A stretch of 64,000 nt of DNA from Chitinophaga pinensis DSM 2588 (GTDB lineage: Bacteria; Bacteroidota; Bacteroidia; Chitinophagales; Chitinophagaceae), in contig NC_013132.1 in assembly GCF_000024005.1 (NCBI RefSeq), positions 8,178,001 through 8,242,000 of the forward strand. Reading direction: 5' to 3'. The notes under the pieces were generated by a model. That model saw only the letters and a list, made by a program, of their open reading frames with translations. It was not told the DNA's origin and searched no databases. Position numbers and translations under genes: made by a program. Positions 56,829-64,000 of the stretch are shown here, piece by piece (position 1 is the stretch's first letter; each line of letters begins with the position of its first letter).

Positions 56829-59800
56829 TTAGAGTCCAACATTAATACCTACTGTTACCACGCGGGCAGGAGAATACACGTTAGAAGTAACGCCGGTGAA
56901 TGCCTGTGCTACGTTCATACCCTTACGCGCTGTTTTCAGATACAGGTTCTCACCACTTGCAAAGATGTTTGCATTGCTGATACGCATAGCAGATGTCCAT
57001 GCTTTAGGCAGGGTGTAACCAAGGCTTACTCTTCTCAGGTTCAAATAAGAAGCACTGGTCAACCAACGGTCGGAAGTACCAGCATTTATATTCGTTGTAT
57101 TACTGAACTGCAGTTTTGGTACATCAGTAATATCACCCGCTTTCTGCCAGCGTTTAAGCGCATCTACATGCAGTGCAGAACCATAGGTACCACCATGCAT
57201 CAGACCCATATAAGTCTGGTCATATACTTTACCACCGATCTGGTAGCTCACTACGAAAGACAACTCGAAGTTTTTATAATTGAAGGTATTCGTGATACCA
57301 CCATATACATCAGGAATTGCAGAACCTGCATAATGGAAACGTGCGTTGCTGATCAGGATAGTAGCAGTATCACCGTTTTTAGTTACGCGGGTATTCCTGT
57401 TGTTAGGATTGATCGTTGTGTTCTGTGCTCTATAAAGTGGCGCACCATCTTCCGGATCTACACCCAGGTACTCTCTCAGCCAGAAATCATACTGAGACTG
57501 TCCCACCATCAGCTTCTTAGTTCCGGTAACAATCTCTCTTTGAGGCTGCTCAGTAATTCCGTTTTTATAGGTAGTCGCATTCAAATTGATATTCCATTTG
57601 AAATCTTTATTGCGTACCACATCCACACCTACCTGTAATTCGAAACCTTTGTTCCACATCGTACCGATGTTTTTGCTTTCGTATTTCAGACCGCTGGAAA
57701 CCGGTGCCGGTACTCGGAATAACAGGTTACCGGATTCACGGTGGAAGTATTCGATACTACCGGAAACTCTTTCTTTCAGGAAGGAGAAGTCTACGCCCAC
57801 ATCAAATGTTCTGTTCTGTTCCCAAACCAGATTGCTGGCGATAGAACGCTGTAAAACACCAGGCTCGCTTGCATTCGCATAAGGATCATATAAAGCTTGC
57901 CATGCATAGTAAATAGCATTGGCATTTTCATCCAGCAATGCATCGTTACCTACTACACCATAAGATGAACGTACTTTCAACAGATCGATCCAGCTGATGT
58001 CTCTCATGAAGTTCTCTTTGTTCACTGCCCATGCAGCACCTACAGAGTAGAAACTACCCCAGCGAAGTAACTGGGAGAAACGGCTGGTACCATCACGACG
58101 ATAGGAAGCAGAAGCAAAGTATTTCTCATCGTAGTTGTAAGTTGCACGGGTGAAATAACCGTCAGTGCGGTATTTATCCGTACGGGAGCTCAGTGAGTTG
58201 GTAGTAGTGAAGTTGTCCAGTTCTGTAGAGGCGCCATCCACGATCACTGTCTGTCTTGCACCATAGAGGTAGTTGTAGGTACGATCGAAATTCTCATGAC
58301 CTAACAGTACATCTACATTGTGTTTACCAAAAGTACGGTTGTAGTTCAGCAACTGGTTAAAGGTAAAACCGGTTGTCATACGGCTGGTGCGGCTTGCACG
58401 ACCTGCCGGCGCACCATCACCTACAGTAGTATTATCGAAAGTACCTACCAGGTCATTGGTTACGTCCACACCGATGTTAGTAGTGAATTTGAAATCACGG
58501 AGGAATTTCACTTCGCCGAATGTCCTTGCAGACAGCGCGTTACGTTTAAAGCTGTTGTCATTCAGTTCGGTTTCCTGAATGATGTGACGGCCTGCGTTCG
58601 CACCCGCTGGTCTTGCTACCTGGCCGCCCAGGGAACCATCACCCAGATCATAAATAGATTGACCATTTCTGTCCAGTACCAGTGCACCTGTTGTTGCATC
58701 ATGCGCATGGATAGGATAGATCGGCCCCATGTTCCTGGTGAAGTTGAATGGGTTGATATATGCAGAGCTGTTATCAATCGTACTTGCCTGGTTTGATTTA
58801 GTAAATGTACCATTCACATTCAGACCTGTTTTGAACCAGGTTGTCGGATTGGCATTCACATTGATACGACCATTGATCCTTTCGAAATCTGATTTCATCA
58901 CGAAACCTTTCTCTTTCAGATAACCAAGGGAGATGAAGTAGTCGTTTTTATCAGAACCACCGTTGAAACTAACGCCATAGTCGCCACGGCTACCATCGCG
59001 CAGGATCGCTTTTGTCCAGTCCAGATCTTCTGCATACAACAGTTTCGCATCCGGGTTTAATGTACCATCCGTACGTACGATATCATTGTTGGCAACGTTG
59101 AAAGGATTGTACCCCAGACGTGCCTTGATGTTGGTTGTAGCGCCCTGGTTAGCCTGCTCCAGCGTAGTGTTGCCGGTGAACAGTGTATTTCTGTAAGATT
59201 CCCACATCAGCGGATAATACTGATATGCATCTACACGATCGTATTCAGGAATTGCGCGGGATGTAACACCCTGCATGGCTCTTACCTGTACGTGGTTGCT
59301 GCCGCGTTTACCTTTTTTGGTGGTGATTATTACCACACCATTCGCAGCACGTGCACCGTACAAAGCAGAAGCAGAAGCGTCTTTCAGGAGGGACATGCTT
59401 TCGATATCGTCAGTGCTCAGGGAAGAGATATTACCTTCGAAAGGCACACCATCTACTACATACAGCGGATCGCTGGATGCGTTGATGGAACCCACACCGC
59501 GGATACGGATGCTTGGACCAGCGCCTGGCTGACCACTACCGGAATTCACCTGGATACCGGCAGCCGCACCTTCCAGGGCATTAAATACGTTGGAAATAGG
59601 GCGGGTCTGCAGTGCTTTGGAATCGATCTGGGTAAGCGAACCGGTAAATGTTTTACGGTTAGCAGTACCATAAGCGATCACTACTACCTCATTCAGACCT
59701 TTGGTGTCTATCTGCATGGTCACGTTCAATGAAGCACGGCCATTTACAGCCACTTCCTGATCGATATGACCAATATAGCTGAATACTAATACGGCGGTGG

Positions 59801-60311
59801 AAGGCGCTTCAATAGTGTACTCTCCTTTCATATCGGTAACAGTACCCTTGTTGCCTTTGGCGATCCTTACACTTACACCCACGAGCGGCGTACCTGCGGG
59901 ATCAGTAACGCGACCTCTCACATTAATATCGGCTATCACTTCACTTTTAGGAGCGATGCCCACCAGTTTGTCAGACATTACACGAAAGGTAAGACCCGTG
60001 CTGTTCAACGCCGCGGCCAGTACCTGTTCAACAGTCTTATCTGTTACACTTACCGTCACCTTAGTATCAGCAGCGATCATATCATTGCTGTACACAAAGC
60101 GGTAGTCGCTTTGCTTCTCAATGATTTTAAGCAATTTTGCCAGCTTTACATCTTCCAGATTCAGCGTAAACTTATTCTGTGAGAAAACACTGGCAGACAC
60201 CTGCATGCAGGTTACGAGCGTCAGCAAAAAGGCCAGTTTCATCAATAGAATTGCTTTTAGAAAAGATTTTGGTTTAGGTAAAAGAAGCAGATTAAGTCTG
60301 GTTTTTTCCAT
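56829..60311 (-). CDS. SusC/RagA family TonB-linked outer-membrane transporter with STN domain
   Basis: From the ATG at 60311 the protein has 1160 residues. A signal peptide (ILLMKLAFLLTLVTCMQVSA) is followed by an STN (secretin/TonB N-terminal) domain (~50-105, LEDVKLAKLLKIIEKQSDYRFVY). A carboxypeptidase-like beta domain with VRGRVTDPAGTPLVGVSVRI comes next, then the plug with PISNVFNALEGAAAGIQV and ASASALYGARAANGVVIITTKKG, then a long barrel. The STN domain is the part that contacts FecR in sigma/anti-sigma regulated systems, which matches the adjacent FecR and ECF genes. An ATG 11 codons upstream is less likely. Confidence 0.95.
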   Translation of the reverse strand: MEKTRLNLLLLPKPKSFLKAILLMKLAFLLTLVTCMQVSASVFSQNKFTLNLEDVKLAKLLKIIEKQSDYRFVYSNDMIAADTKVTVSVTDKTVEQVLAAALNSTGLTFRVMSDKLVGIAPKSEVIADINVRGRVTDPAGTPLVGVSVRIAKGNKGTVTDMKGEYTIEAPSTAVLVFSYIGHIDQEVAVNGRASLNVTMQIDTKGLNEVVVIAYGTANRKTFTGSLTQIDSKALQTRPISNVFNALEGAAAGIQVNSGSGQPGAGPSIRIRGVGSINASSDPLYVVDGVPFEGNISSLSTDDIESMSLLKDASASALYGARAANGVVIITTKKGKRGSNHVQVRAMQGVTSRAIPEYDRVDAYQYYPLMWESYRNTLFTGNTTLEQANQGATTNIKARLGYNPFNVANNDIVRTDGTLNPDAKLLYAEDLDWTKAILRDGSRGDYGVSFNGGSDKNDYFISLGYLKEKGFVMKSDFERINGRINVNANPTTWFKTGLNVNGTFTKSNQASTIDNSSAYINPFNFTRNMGPIYPIHAHDATTGALVLDRNGQSIYDLGDGSLGGQVARPAGANAGRHIIQETELNDNSFKRNALSARTFGEVKFLRDFKFTTNIGVDVTNDLVGTFDNTTVGDGAPAGRASRTSRMTTGFTFNQLLNYNRTFGKHNVDVLLGHENFDRTYNYLYGARQTVIVDGASTELDNFTTTNSLSSRTDKYRTDGYFTRATYNYDEKYFASASYRRDGTSRFSQLLRWGSFYSVGAAWAVNKENFMRDISWIDLLKVRSSYGVVGNDALLDENANAIYYAWQALYDPYANASEPGVLQRSIASNLVWEQNRTFDVGVDFSFLKERVSGSIEYFHRESGNLLFRVPAPVSSGLKYESKNIGTMWNKGFELQVGVDVVRNKDFKWNINLNATTYKNGITEQPQREIVTGTKKLMVGQSQYDFWLREYLGVDPEDGAPLYRAQNTTINPNNRNTRVTKNGDTATILISNARFHYAGSAIPDVYGGITNTFNYKNFELSFVVSYQIGGKVYDQTYMGLMHGGTYGSALHVDALKRWQKAGDITDVPKLQFSNTTNINAGTSDRWLTSASYLNLRRVSLGYTLPKAWTSAMRISNANIFASGENLYLKTARKGMNVAQAFTGVTSNVYSPARVVTVGINVGL

Positions 60312-60434
60312 ACTTTTAGATTGTTTAAGGTCAATAAAATGCACGGACAGGCTTCATCGCCAAATGAAACGTTCCTGTCATGCGCTGATCTTGGTTGAGA
60401 GGGGAATGTTGCCGCATCTCCCCTTTCTTTTTTT

Positions 60435-60467
60435 GTTCAATAGTTACTAGTCAATAAGTTCAATAGT
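60435..60467. repeat. Direct repeat GTTCAATAGT upstream of susC
   Basis: Two identical 10-mers at 60435-60444 and 60458-60467, 23 bases apart, lie about 125-155 bases before the susC start. A role in promoter recognition is possible but unproven. Confidence 0.45.
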
Positions 60468-60491
60468 CTTGCTACATAAGTAAAGGAGTAT

Positions 60492-61589
60492 TTATCGTTT
60501 TATTATAATCTTCTTTTTGTCAATACTGTAGTGAAACGGAGATGTAAATCGTAGCGCTTCTAAAGTCTGTTCTACTGTTTCGTTAATAAAAGTCCCGGTA
60601 AAGCGGCTCTCTGCTAGCTGCTTCTCTTCAAAAATGATCTGCACATCATACCATCTTTCCATCTTGAGGGCAATGTCTTCGAAACGTTCGTTATTAAACA
60701 CAAGGCAGTTTTCTTTCCATGCTGTTTCTGCAACCAGGCTGTCCGTAGGATTGACGGTTACTTCTTCCAGCCGGTAAGGGTCCTTGTCATGCACGTCCTG
60801 TATGCGGATTGCGGGCACTGTTTGCTGTTTTACTTCGTTCAGCAGTACGATTTTCTGATTTGGCGAAAGAATGACCTTTTTAGGAATATCCCCTTTAATA
60901 GTTACTTCGACTTTCCCCTGTATCAATGAGGTTTCTACTGTTTTATCCTCTTCATAAGCTCTTACATTAAATGTGGTACCCAGTACCGTAATATCCATCT
61001 TTTTAGTGTGGATGATGAATGGCCTTTGTTCATCTTTTTTTACATCAAAAAAAGCCTCCCCTTCCAATATTACCTGTCTGCTGTCGACCTGACCATAATC
61101 ATAGGTCAGTTTACTACTTACGTTGAGATAGACAGTGGATCCGTCAGGTAATGTCACAGTAGAACGTGACCCGTGCCTGGTAGTGATCTCGCTGACCAGC
61201 TCTTTATTATCATGTTGTTTACGTTCACGCAGGCTCCATAATCCGCCCAAAACAGTGATCAGTGAGGCGGCAGCTACGAGCATACGCCATCTGTTGGTAC
61301 GCAGCCAGGATTGCTTTCCTGCCGCTTCCTTCAGTATGATTTGTGGCGCTGCTACTACCGGAAAATCGGCAGGAAACAGTTCCTGCATGCGCTGCATATG
61401 TTTTTCCAGTGCAACTTCGGTATTTTCAGTGCCGTCAGGTGTATGCAGTTCCAGTTCTTTCATCAGAGATGCCTGATAACTCAGTTGCGCATCATCTTTC
61501 AGAATTTGTTCCAGTTCTCGCAGTTCATCTAATGTAGCCTCACCCGATATTTTTCTTCCCAGCAATATCCAGGTTCTGTCTTGACTCAT
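60492..61589 (-). CDS. FecR family anti-sigma factor
   Basis: This is a cytoplasmic-membrane anti-sigma protein. From the ATG at 61589 (MSQDRTWILLGRK) it has 365 residues: an N-terminal cytoplasmic part that binds the sigma factor, one transmembrane segment (~99-117, WRMLVAAASLITVLGGLW), and a periplasmic FecR domain (GSRSTVTLPDGSTVYLN, GEAFFDVKKDEQRPF, TFNVRAYEE). The C-terminal DUF4974 part is RFTGTFINETVEQTLEAL. The open frame extends 53 codons upstream but contains no plausible signal. It lies between the ECF sigma gene and susC. Confidence 0.93.
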   Translation of the reverse strand: MSQDRTWILLGRKISGEATLDELRELEQILKDDAQLSYQASLMKELELHTPDGTENTEVALEKHMQRMQELFPADFPVVAAPQIILKEAAGKQSWLRTNRWRMLVAAASLITVLGGLWSLRERKQHDNKELVSEITTRHGSRSTVTLPDGSTVYLNVSSKLTYDYGQVDSRQVILEGEAFFDVKKDEQRPFIIHTKKMDITVLGTTFNVRAYEEDKTVETSLIQGKVEVTIKGDIPKKVILSPNQKIVLLNEVKQQTVPAIRIQDVHDKDPYRLEEVTVNPTDSLVAETAWKENCLVFNNERFEDIALKMERWYDVQIIFEEKQLAESRFTGTFINETVEQTLEALRFTSPFHYSIDKKKIIIKR

Positions 61590-61680
61590 AAACGTTTTTA
61601 TGGGCTTTACATCTATTAAGACAGTGTTTTTTTGAGAATCTACTAAGTGTTTTGAAAAAAAATTTAACGAAAAATAAATA

Positions 61681-62304
61681 TTAGCGTTTGGGTAAATATA
61701 AACGGAGGGATTCACTGATCTTTTTGCAGGCAATGGCCATCTGTACATCGATAGTATTTACAGAGATTTCCAGGATACTTGCTACTTCTTTGTACTTCAG
61801 ACCGTCTTCACGGATCAGTTTATAAATCATTTTACAGCGCGGTGGCAGGTTATTTACCGCATCGGCCATCTTCCGGGCCATTTCGCCTGAAATCATCAGT
61901 TGTTCAGGTGTATTATCAGCAACGCTCAGGTCTACAGACAATTCATCGATACTAAAATGTTGTAACTGTTGCTGGTTCAGATAGTTGAGTGCAGTATTAC
62001 GTGCTGCCACATACAAATACACCTTCAGGTTGCTGACCTGTAAAAGGCGCTCCCTGTTCTTCCAGATGTTCATAAAAACATCGGAAGCAATTTCCTCGGC
62101 CTGTTCGTTAGAACGCACGATAGAAGCAGCAAACTGGCATAAAGGCTTATAAAATTGCCTGAATAGTTGCCTGTAAGCCTGCTCATCTCCGGTGGCTATT
62201 CTTCCGGCGAGTATTTGTATGGTGGCATGGTCAGGTGTCTGCACTACTTTGGTTGATATTTTTTCTCTGCATGTTAAAAGTAGTCGAAAACCCTTCAAAA
62301 TCAC
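61681..62304 (-). CDS. ECF RNA polymerase sigma factor (FecI-like, Bacteroidetes type)
   Basis: This 207-residue sigma-70 family factor has region 2 (LFRQFYKPLCQFAASIV, EEIASDVFMNIW) and region 4 (LPPRCKMIYKLIREDGLKYKEVASILEISVNTID). It pairs with the FecR gene 91 bases downstream and is expected to drive the susC/susD genes when the receptor is occupied. The start is uncertain. The GTG at 62304 opens the frame, and a GTG at 62244 (VQTPDHATI) removes 20 residues that do not resemble the family and may be more accurate. Confidence 0.92.
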   Translation of the reverse strand: MILKGFRLLLTCREKISTKVVQTPDHATIQILAGRIATGDEQAYRQLFRQFYKPLCQFAASIVRSNEQAEEIASDVFMNIWKNRERLLQVSNLKVYLYVAARNTALNYLNQQQLQHFSIDELSVDLSVADNTPEQLMISGEMARKMADAVNNLPPRCKMIYKLIREDGLKYKEVASILEISVNTIDVQMAIACKKISESLRLYLPKR

Positions 62305-62554
62305 AACAGTGAATTAAAACCAGGAAACATATAATTTTTATCACAATAAGTTTCACCTGTTCCGGTAAGTGGTTGTCCCGCTGTTGGTGGCAGTATAAAA
62401 TGTCGTGTCCCGGTCCTTAAATGTATATCTGCAAGGGAGATATATGAGAACCAAAATATTGAATATTCTACTTATAAAAAAATCCAAAACATTAAATTTT
62501 ATGACATTATTAGCCTTAAAACTTATAAGTACCCTTTTTTTGTTGAAACTTAAA
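62305..62554. other. Intergenic region upstream of the ECF sigma gene
   Basis: AT-rich, no gene recognised. A short stem TATATCT/AGATATA (62424-62430, 62438-62444) is present. No exact TAnnTTTG promoter was found for the sigma gene. Confidence 0.35.
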
Positions 62555-62591
62555 ATGCCTGGTACTGATCCATAATATCAATACCAGGCAT
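62555..62591 (-). terminator. Probable terminator of the Trp-rich protein gene
   Basis: The stem ATGCCTGGTA / TACCAGGCAT (62555-62564, 62582-62591) is followed on the minus strand by TTTTAAG, a weak T-run. Confidence 0.65.
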
Positions 62592-62621
62592 ATGAAATAA
62601 GTTGAAACGAAATAATTGTAA

Positions 62622-63032
62622 TCACGCTTTAGTGACCCACAGTGACCAGTCTTTGTCGAACTTATACCATTGTCCTTTTGGTCCTTCCCATTTCCACTCA
62701 GGTACTTCGGCCCAGTTAGCGCCTTTATCTGCACTCCACCACAACTTACCGTCGCCGATCTTCAGCCATTTACCCTCCTTATCAGCCCACATGCCATTTT
62801 CCACGGCAGCCCACTTTTTACCATTGGTGCTCCACCATAATTTTGCATTCTTATCTAACTTATACCAGTAAGTTTTGTTATCCATTGTTCCCTCCCAGAT
62901 ACCATCTTTCGCTTTTGACCATTCTTCAGCAATATAGTGATGCGCCACTGAAACAGGCGTTACTGTATTAGCTTTAAGGTAAGCGATTGATAGCAAACAG
63001 ATACTGGTCATTAACACTAACGACTTTTTCAT
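62622..63032 (-). CDS. Small secreted Trp-rich repeat protein, unknown function
   Basis: This is a 136-residue exported protein with a signal peptide (MKKSLVLMTSICLLSIAYLKA). The rest consists of about three imperfect repeats of 30 or so residues with the pattern W-x-Gly-x-Lys-x-Gly-x-Trp-Tyr-Lys ... Leu-Trp-Trp-Ser ... Gly-x-x-Trp. Sixteen Trp make up about 12% of the protein, which is exceptional. The layout resembles short carbohydrate- or wall-binding repeats, but I cannot match it to a named family. It lies between the ECF/SusCD genes and nagB. Confidence 0.88.
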   Translation of the reverse strand: MKKSLVLMTSICLLSIAYLKANTVTPVSVAHHYIAEEWSKAKDGIWEGTMDNKTYWYKLDKNAKLWWSTNGKKWAAVENGMWADKEGKWLKIGDGKLWWSADKGANWAEVPEWKWEGPKGQWYKFDKDWSLWVTKA

Positions 63033-63367
63033 AAACATGACTTTTTTGAAGATAAATACCGGTACGTGACAACAAGGGCTTTTTTGTAGCGCCTCCGGCA
63101 GGATTGATTGAGGTTTTCTGCGGCCATGCCCTCTGTGGCCGTGTTTTTTAACTGCTTGCAGGTTAGATGATCATCTGTTATAATTAACGACATATGAAGA
63201 CTGATGGTTTTCTCACAATTATGAATATTATGTTAAGGGTACTCTGTACATTTATCGAAATTTCACGTTTCCTGCTTAAACAAACCCATAATCTTCTATG
63301 TGAATAGAGAGATTTTTTTTAATTTTCCGTCTCGTTTTTAAACCGCATCTAATCCAAAACATTAATC
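63033..63367. other. Divergent intergenic region before nagB
   Basis: About 335 bases with no gene. The T-rich stretch at 63310-63340 may contain the promoter of the nagB-type gene. No clear operator or riboswitch was recognised. Confidence 0.4.
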
Positions 63368-64000
63368 ATGACGCTTAATCATCAGGAAATTGAACTGATC
63401 GACAGTTTCGAACAGATAGCCGTGGATATATATCCTACCGCTAAGGACGGTTCCAGAGCAGTTGCGCAGGAAATAGCAGCACTGATTAAGGAAAGGCAGG
63501 CAGCTAACAAACAGGTTGTGTTAGGCCTCGCCACAGGTTCAACCCCTAAATATCTTTATGCAGAACTGGTAAGATTGCACAAAGAAGAAGGGCTGAGCTT
63601 CAAAAACGTGTTGACTTTCAACCTGGACGAGTACTATCCGATCGAACCAGATGCACTTCAGAGCTATAACAGGTTCATGAAGGAACAACTGTTCAACCAC
63701 ATTGACATTCCTGCAGGCAACTACTTCGTTCCGGATGGCACACTCCCAAAGGAAAAAGTAAAGGAATACACCGCTGAATACGAGCGCCGTATTGAAGCTG
63801 CAGGTGGTATCGATCTGCAGATCCTGGGTATCGGAACAAACGGCCATATCGGTTTCAATGAACCTGGTTCAACCCTGACTTCCCACACCCGCCTTGTAAC
63901 ACTGGATCATAACACCAGACAAGCGAACGCATTCGAGTTTTCCAATATCAGCCAGGTTCCTCGTCTGGCTATCACTATGGGGCTGAGCACCATCTTCAAA
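63368..64000 (+). CDS. nagB: Glucosamine-6-phosphate deaminase family protein (partial, 3' end outside window)
   Basis: The first 211 codons match the NagB/sugar-phosphate isomerase fold: LGLATGSTPKYLYAELVRLH, TFNLDEYYPI, and GIGTNGHIGFNEPGS with the active-site residues of GlcN-6-P deaminase. The N-terminal extension of about 20 residues and the sequence HKEEGLSFKNV resemble the long Bacteroidota form of about 640 residues, which carries a PIG-L/LmbE-type domain at the C-terminus. That part would lie beyond the window. The enzyme converts GlcN-6-P to fructose-6-P, a fitting end to the amino-sugar pathway encoded here. Confidence 0.93.
   Translation, partial: MTLNHQEIELIDSFEQIAVDIYPTAKDGSRAVAQEIAALIKERQAANKQVVLGLATGSTPKYLYAELVRLHKEEGLSFKNVLTFNLDEYYPIEPDALQSYNRFMKEQLFNHIDIPAGNYFVPDGTLPKEKVKEYTAEYERRIEAAGGIDLQILGIGTNGHIGFNEPGSTLTSHTRLVTLDHNTRQANAFEFSNISQVPRLAITMGLSTIFK

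Overview
The window reads as a chromosomal segment of a Bacteroidota bacterium, most likely Chitinophagaceae and Chitinophaga-like (inference from gene content). Supporting features are promoters of the TTG-N19-21-TAnnTTTG type, few obvious Shine-Dalgarno sequences, a SusC/SusD pair with an ECF sigma factor and FecR anti-sigma, an SSB ending in DDLPF, a succinate dehydrogenase with a single cytochrome b subunit, and an arginine operon built around an N-acylornithine carbamoyltransferase.

1-30 kb is mostly housekeeping. It holds pnp and rpsO, an orphan ftsE, a BlaI/BlaR1-type regulator-protease pair, purM, ribF, holA with a PolB-like exonuclease, a single-domain response regulator, an ABC-F ATPase, an EcsC protein, carbonic anhydrase with murI, an oligopeptidase B-like lipoprotein, a Tat-exported oxidoreductase, sdhCAB, a MurNAc recycling pair (kinase and murQ), a C-terminal processing protease, and der with era. 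Convergent gene ends carry strong bidirectional hairpin terminators. Two of these are flanked by inverted arrays of an AATTAGG/AATTAAG heptad.

30-45 kb contains an initiator tRNA, a second SSB, a TPP riboswitch in front of a TonB-dependent receptor (probable thiamine uptake), an unrecognised secreted protein, and a complete eight-gene arginine operon on the minus strand. The carbamoyltransferase has Ser at position 90, which predicts N-succinylornithine rather than N-acetylornithine as substrate. The operon is preceded by a leader of about 280 nt with a hairpin and small ORFs containing an Arg cluster.

45-64 kb is a glycan and glycoprotein utilisation region. It holds a GH29 fucosidase, a GH109-type alpha-N-acetylgalactosaminidase, two sugar MFS transporters, a ROK kinase lacking the usual zinc cysteines, a Tat-exported glycosylasparaginase and a CutC protein. 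These are followed by a SusD/SusC pair with its FecR and ECF sigma regulators, a small secreted Trp-rich repeat protein, and the start of a nagB-type gene that runs off the window. Together they outline removal, import and breakdown of fucose, GalNAc and GlcNAc-Asn parts of host or environmental glycoproteins. No CRISPR arrays, insertion sequences or prophage genes were seen.
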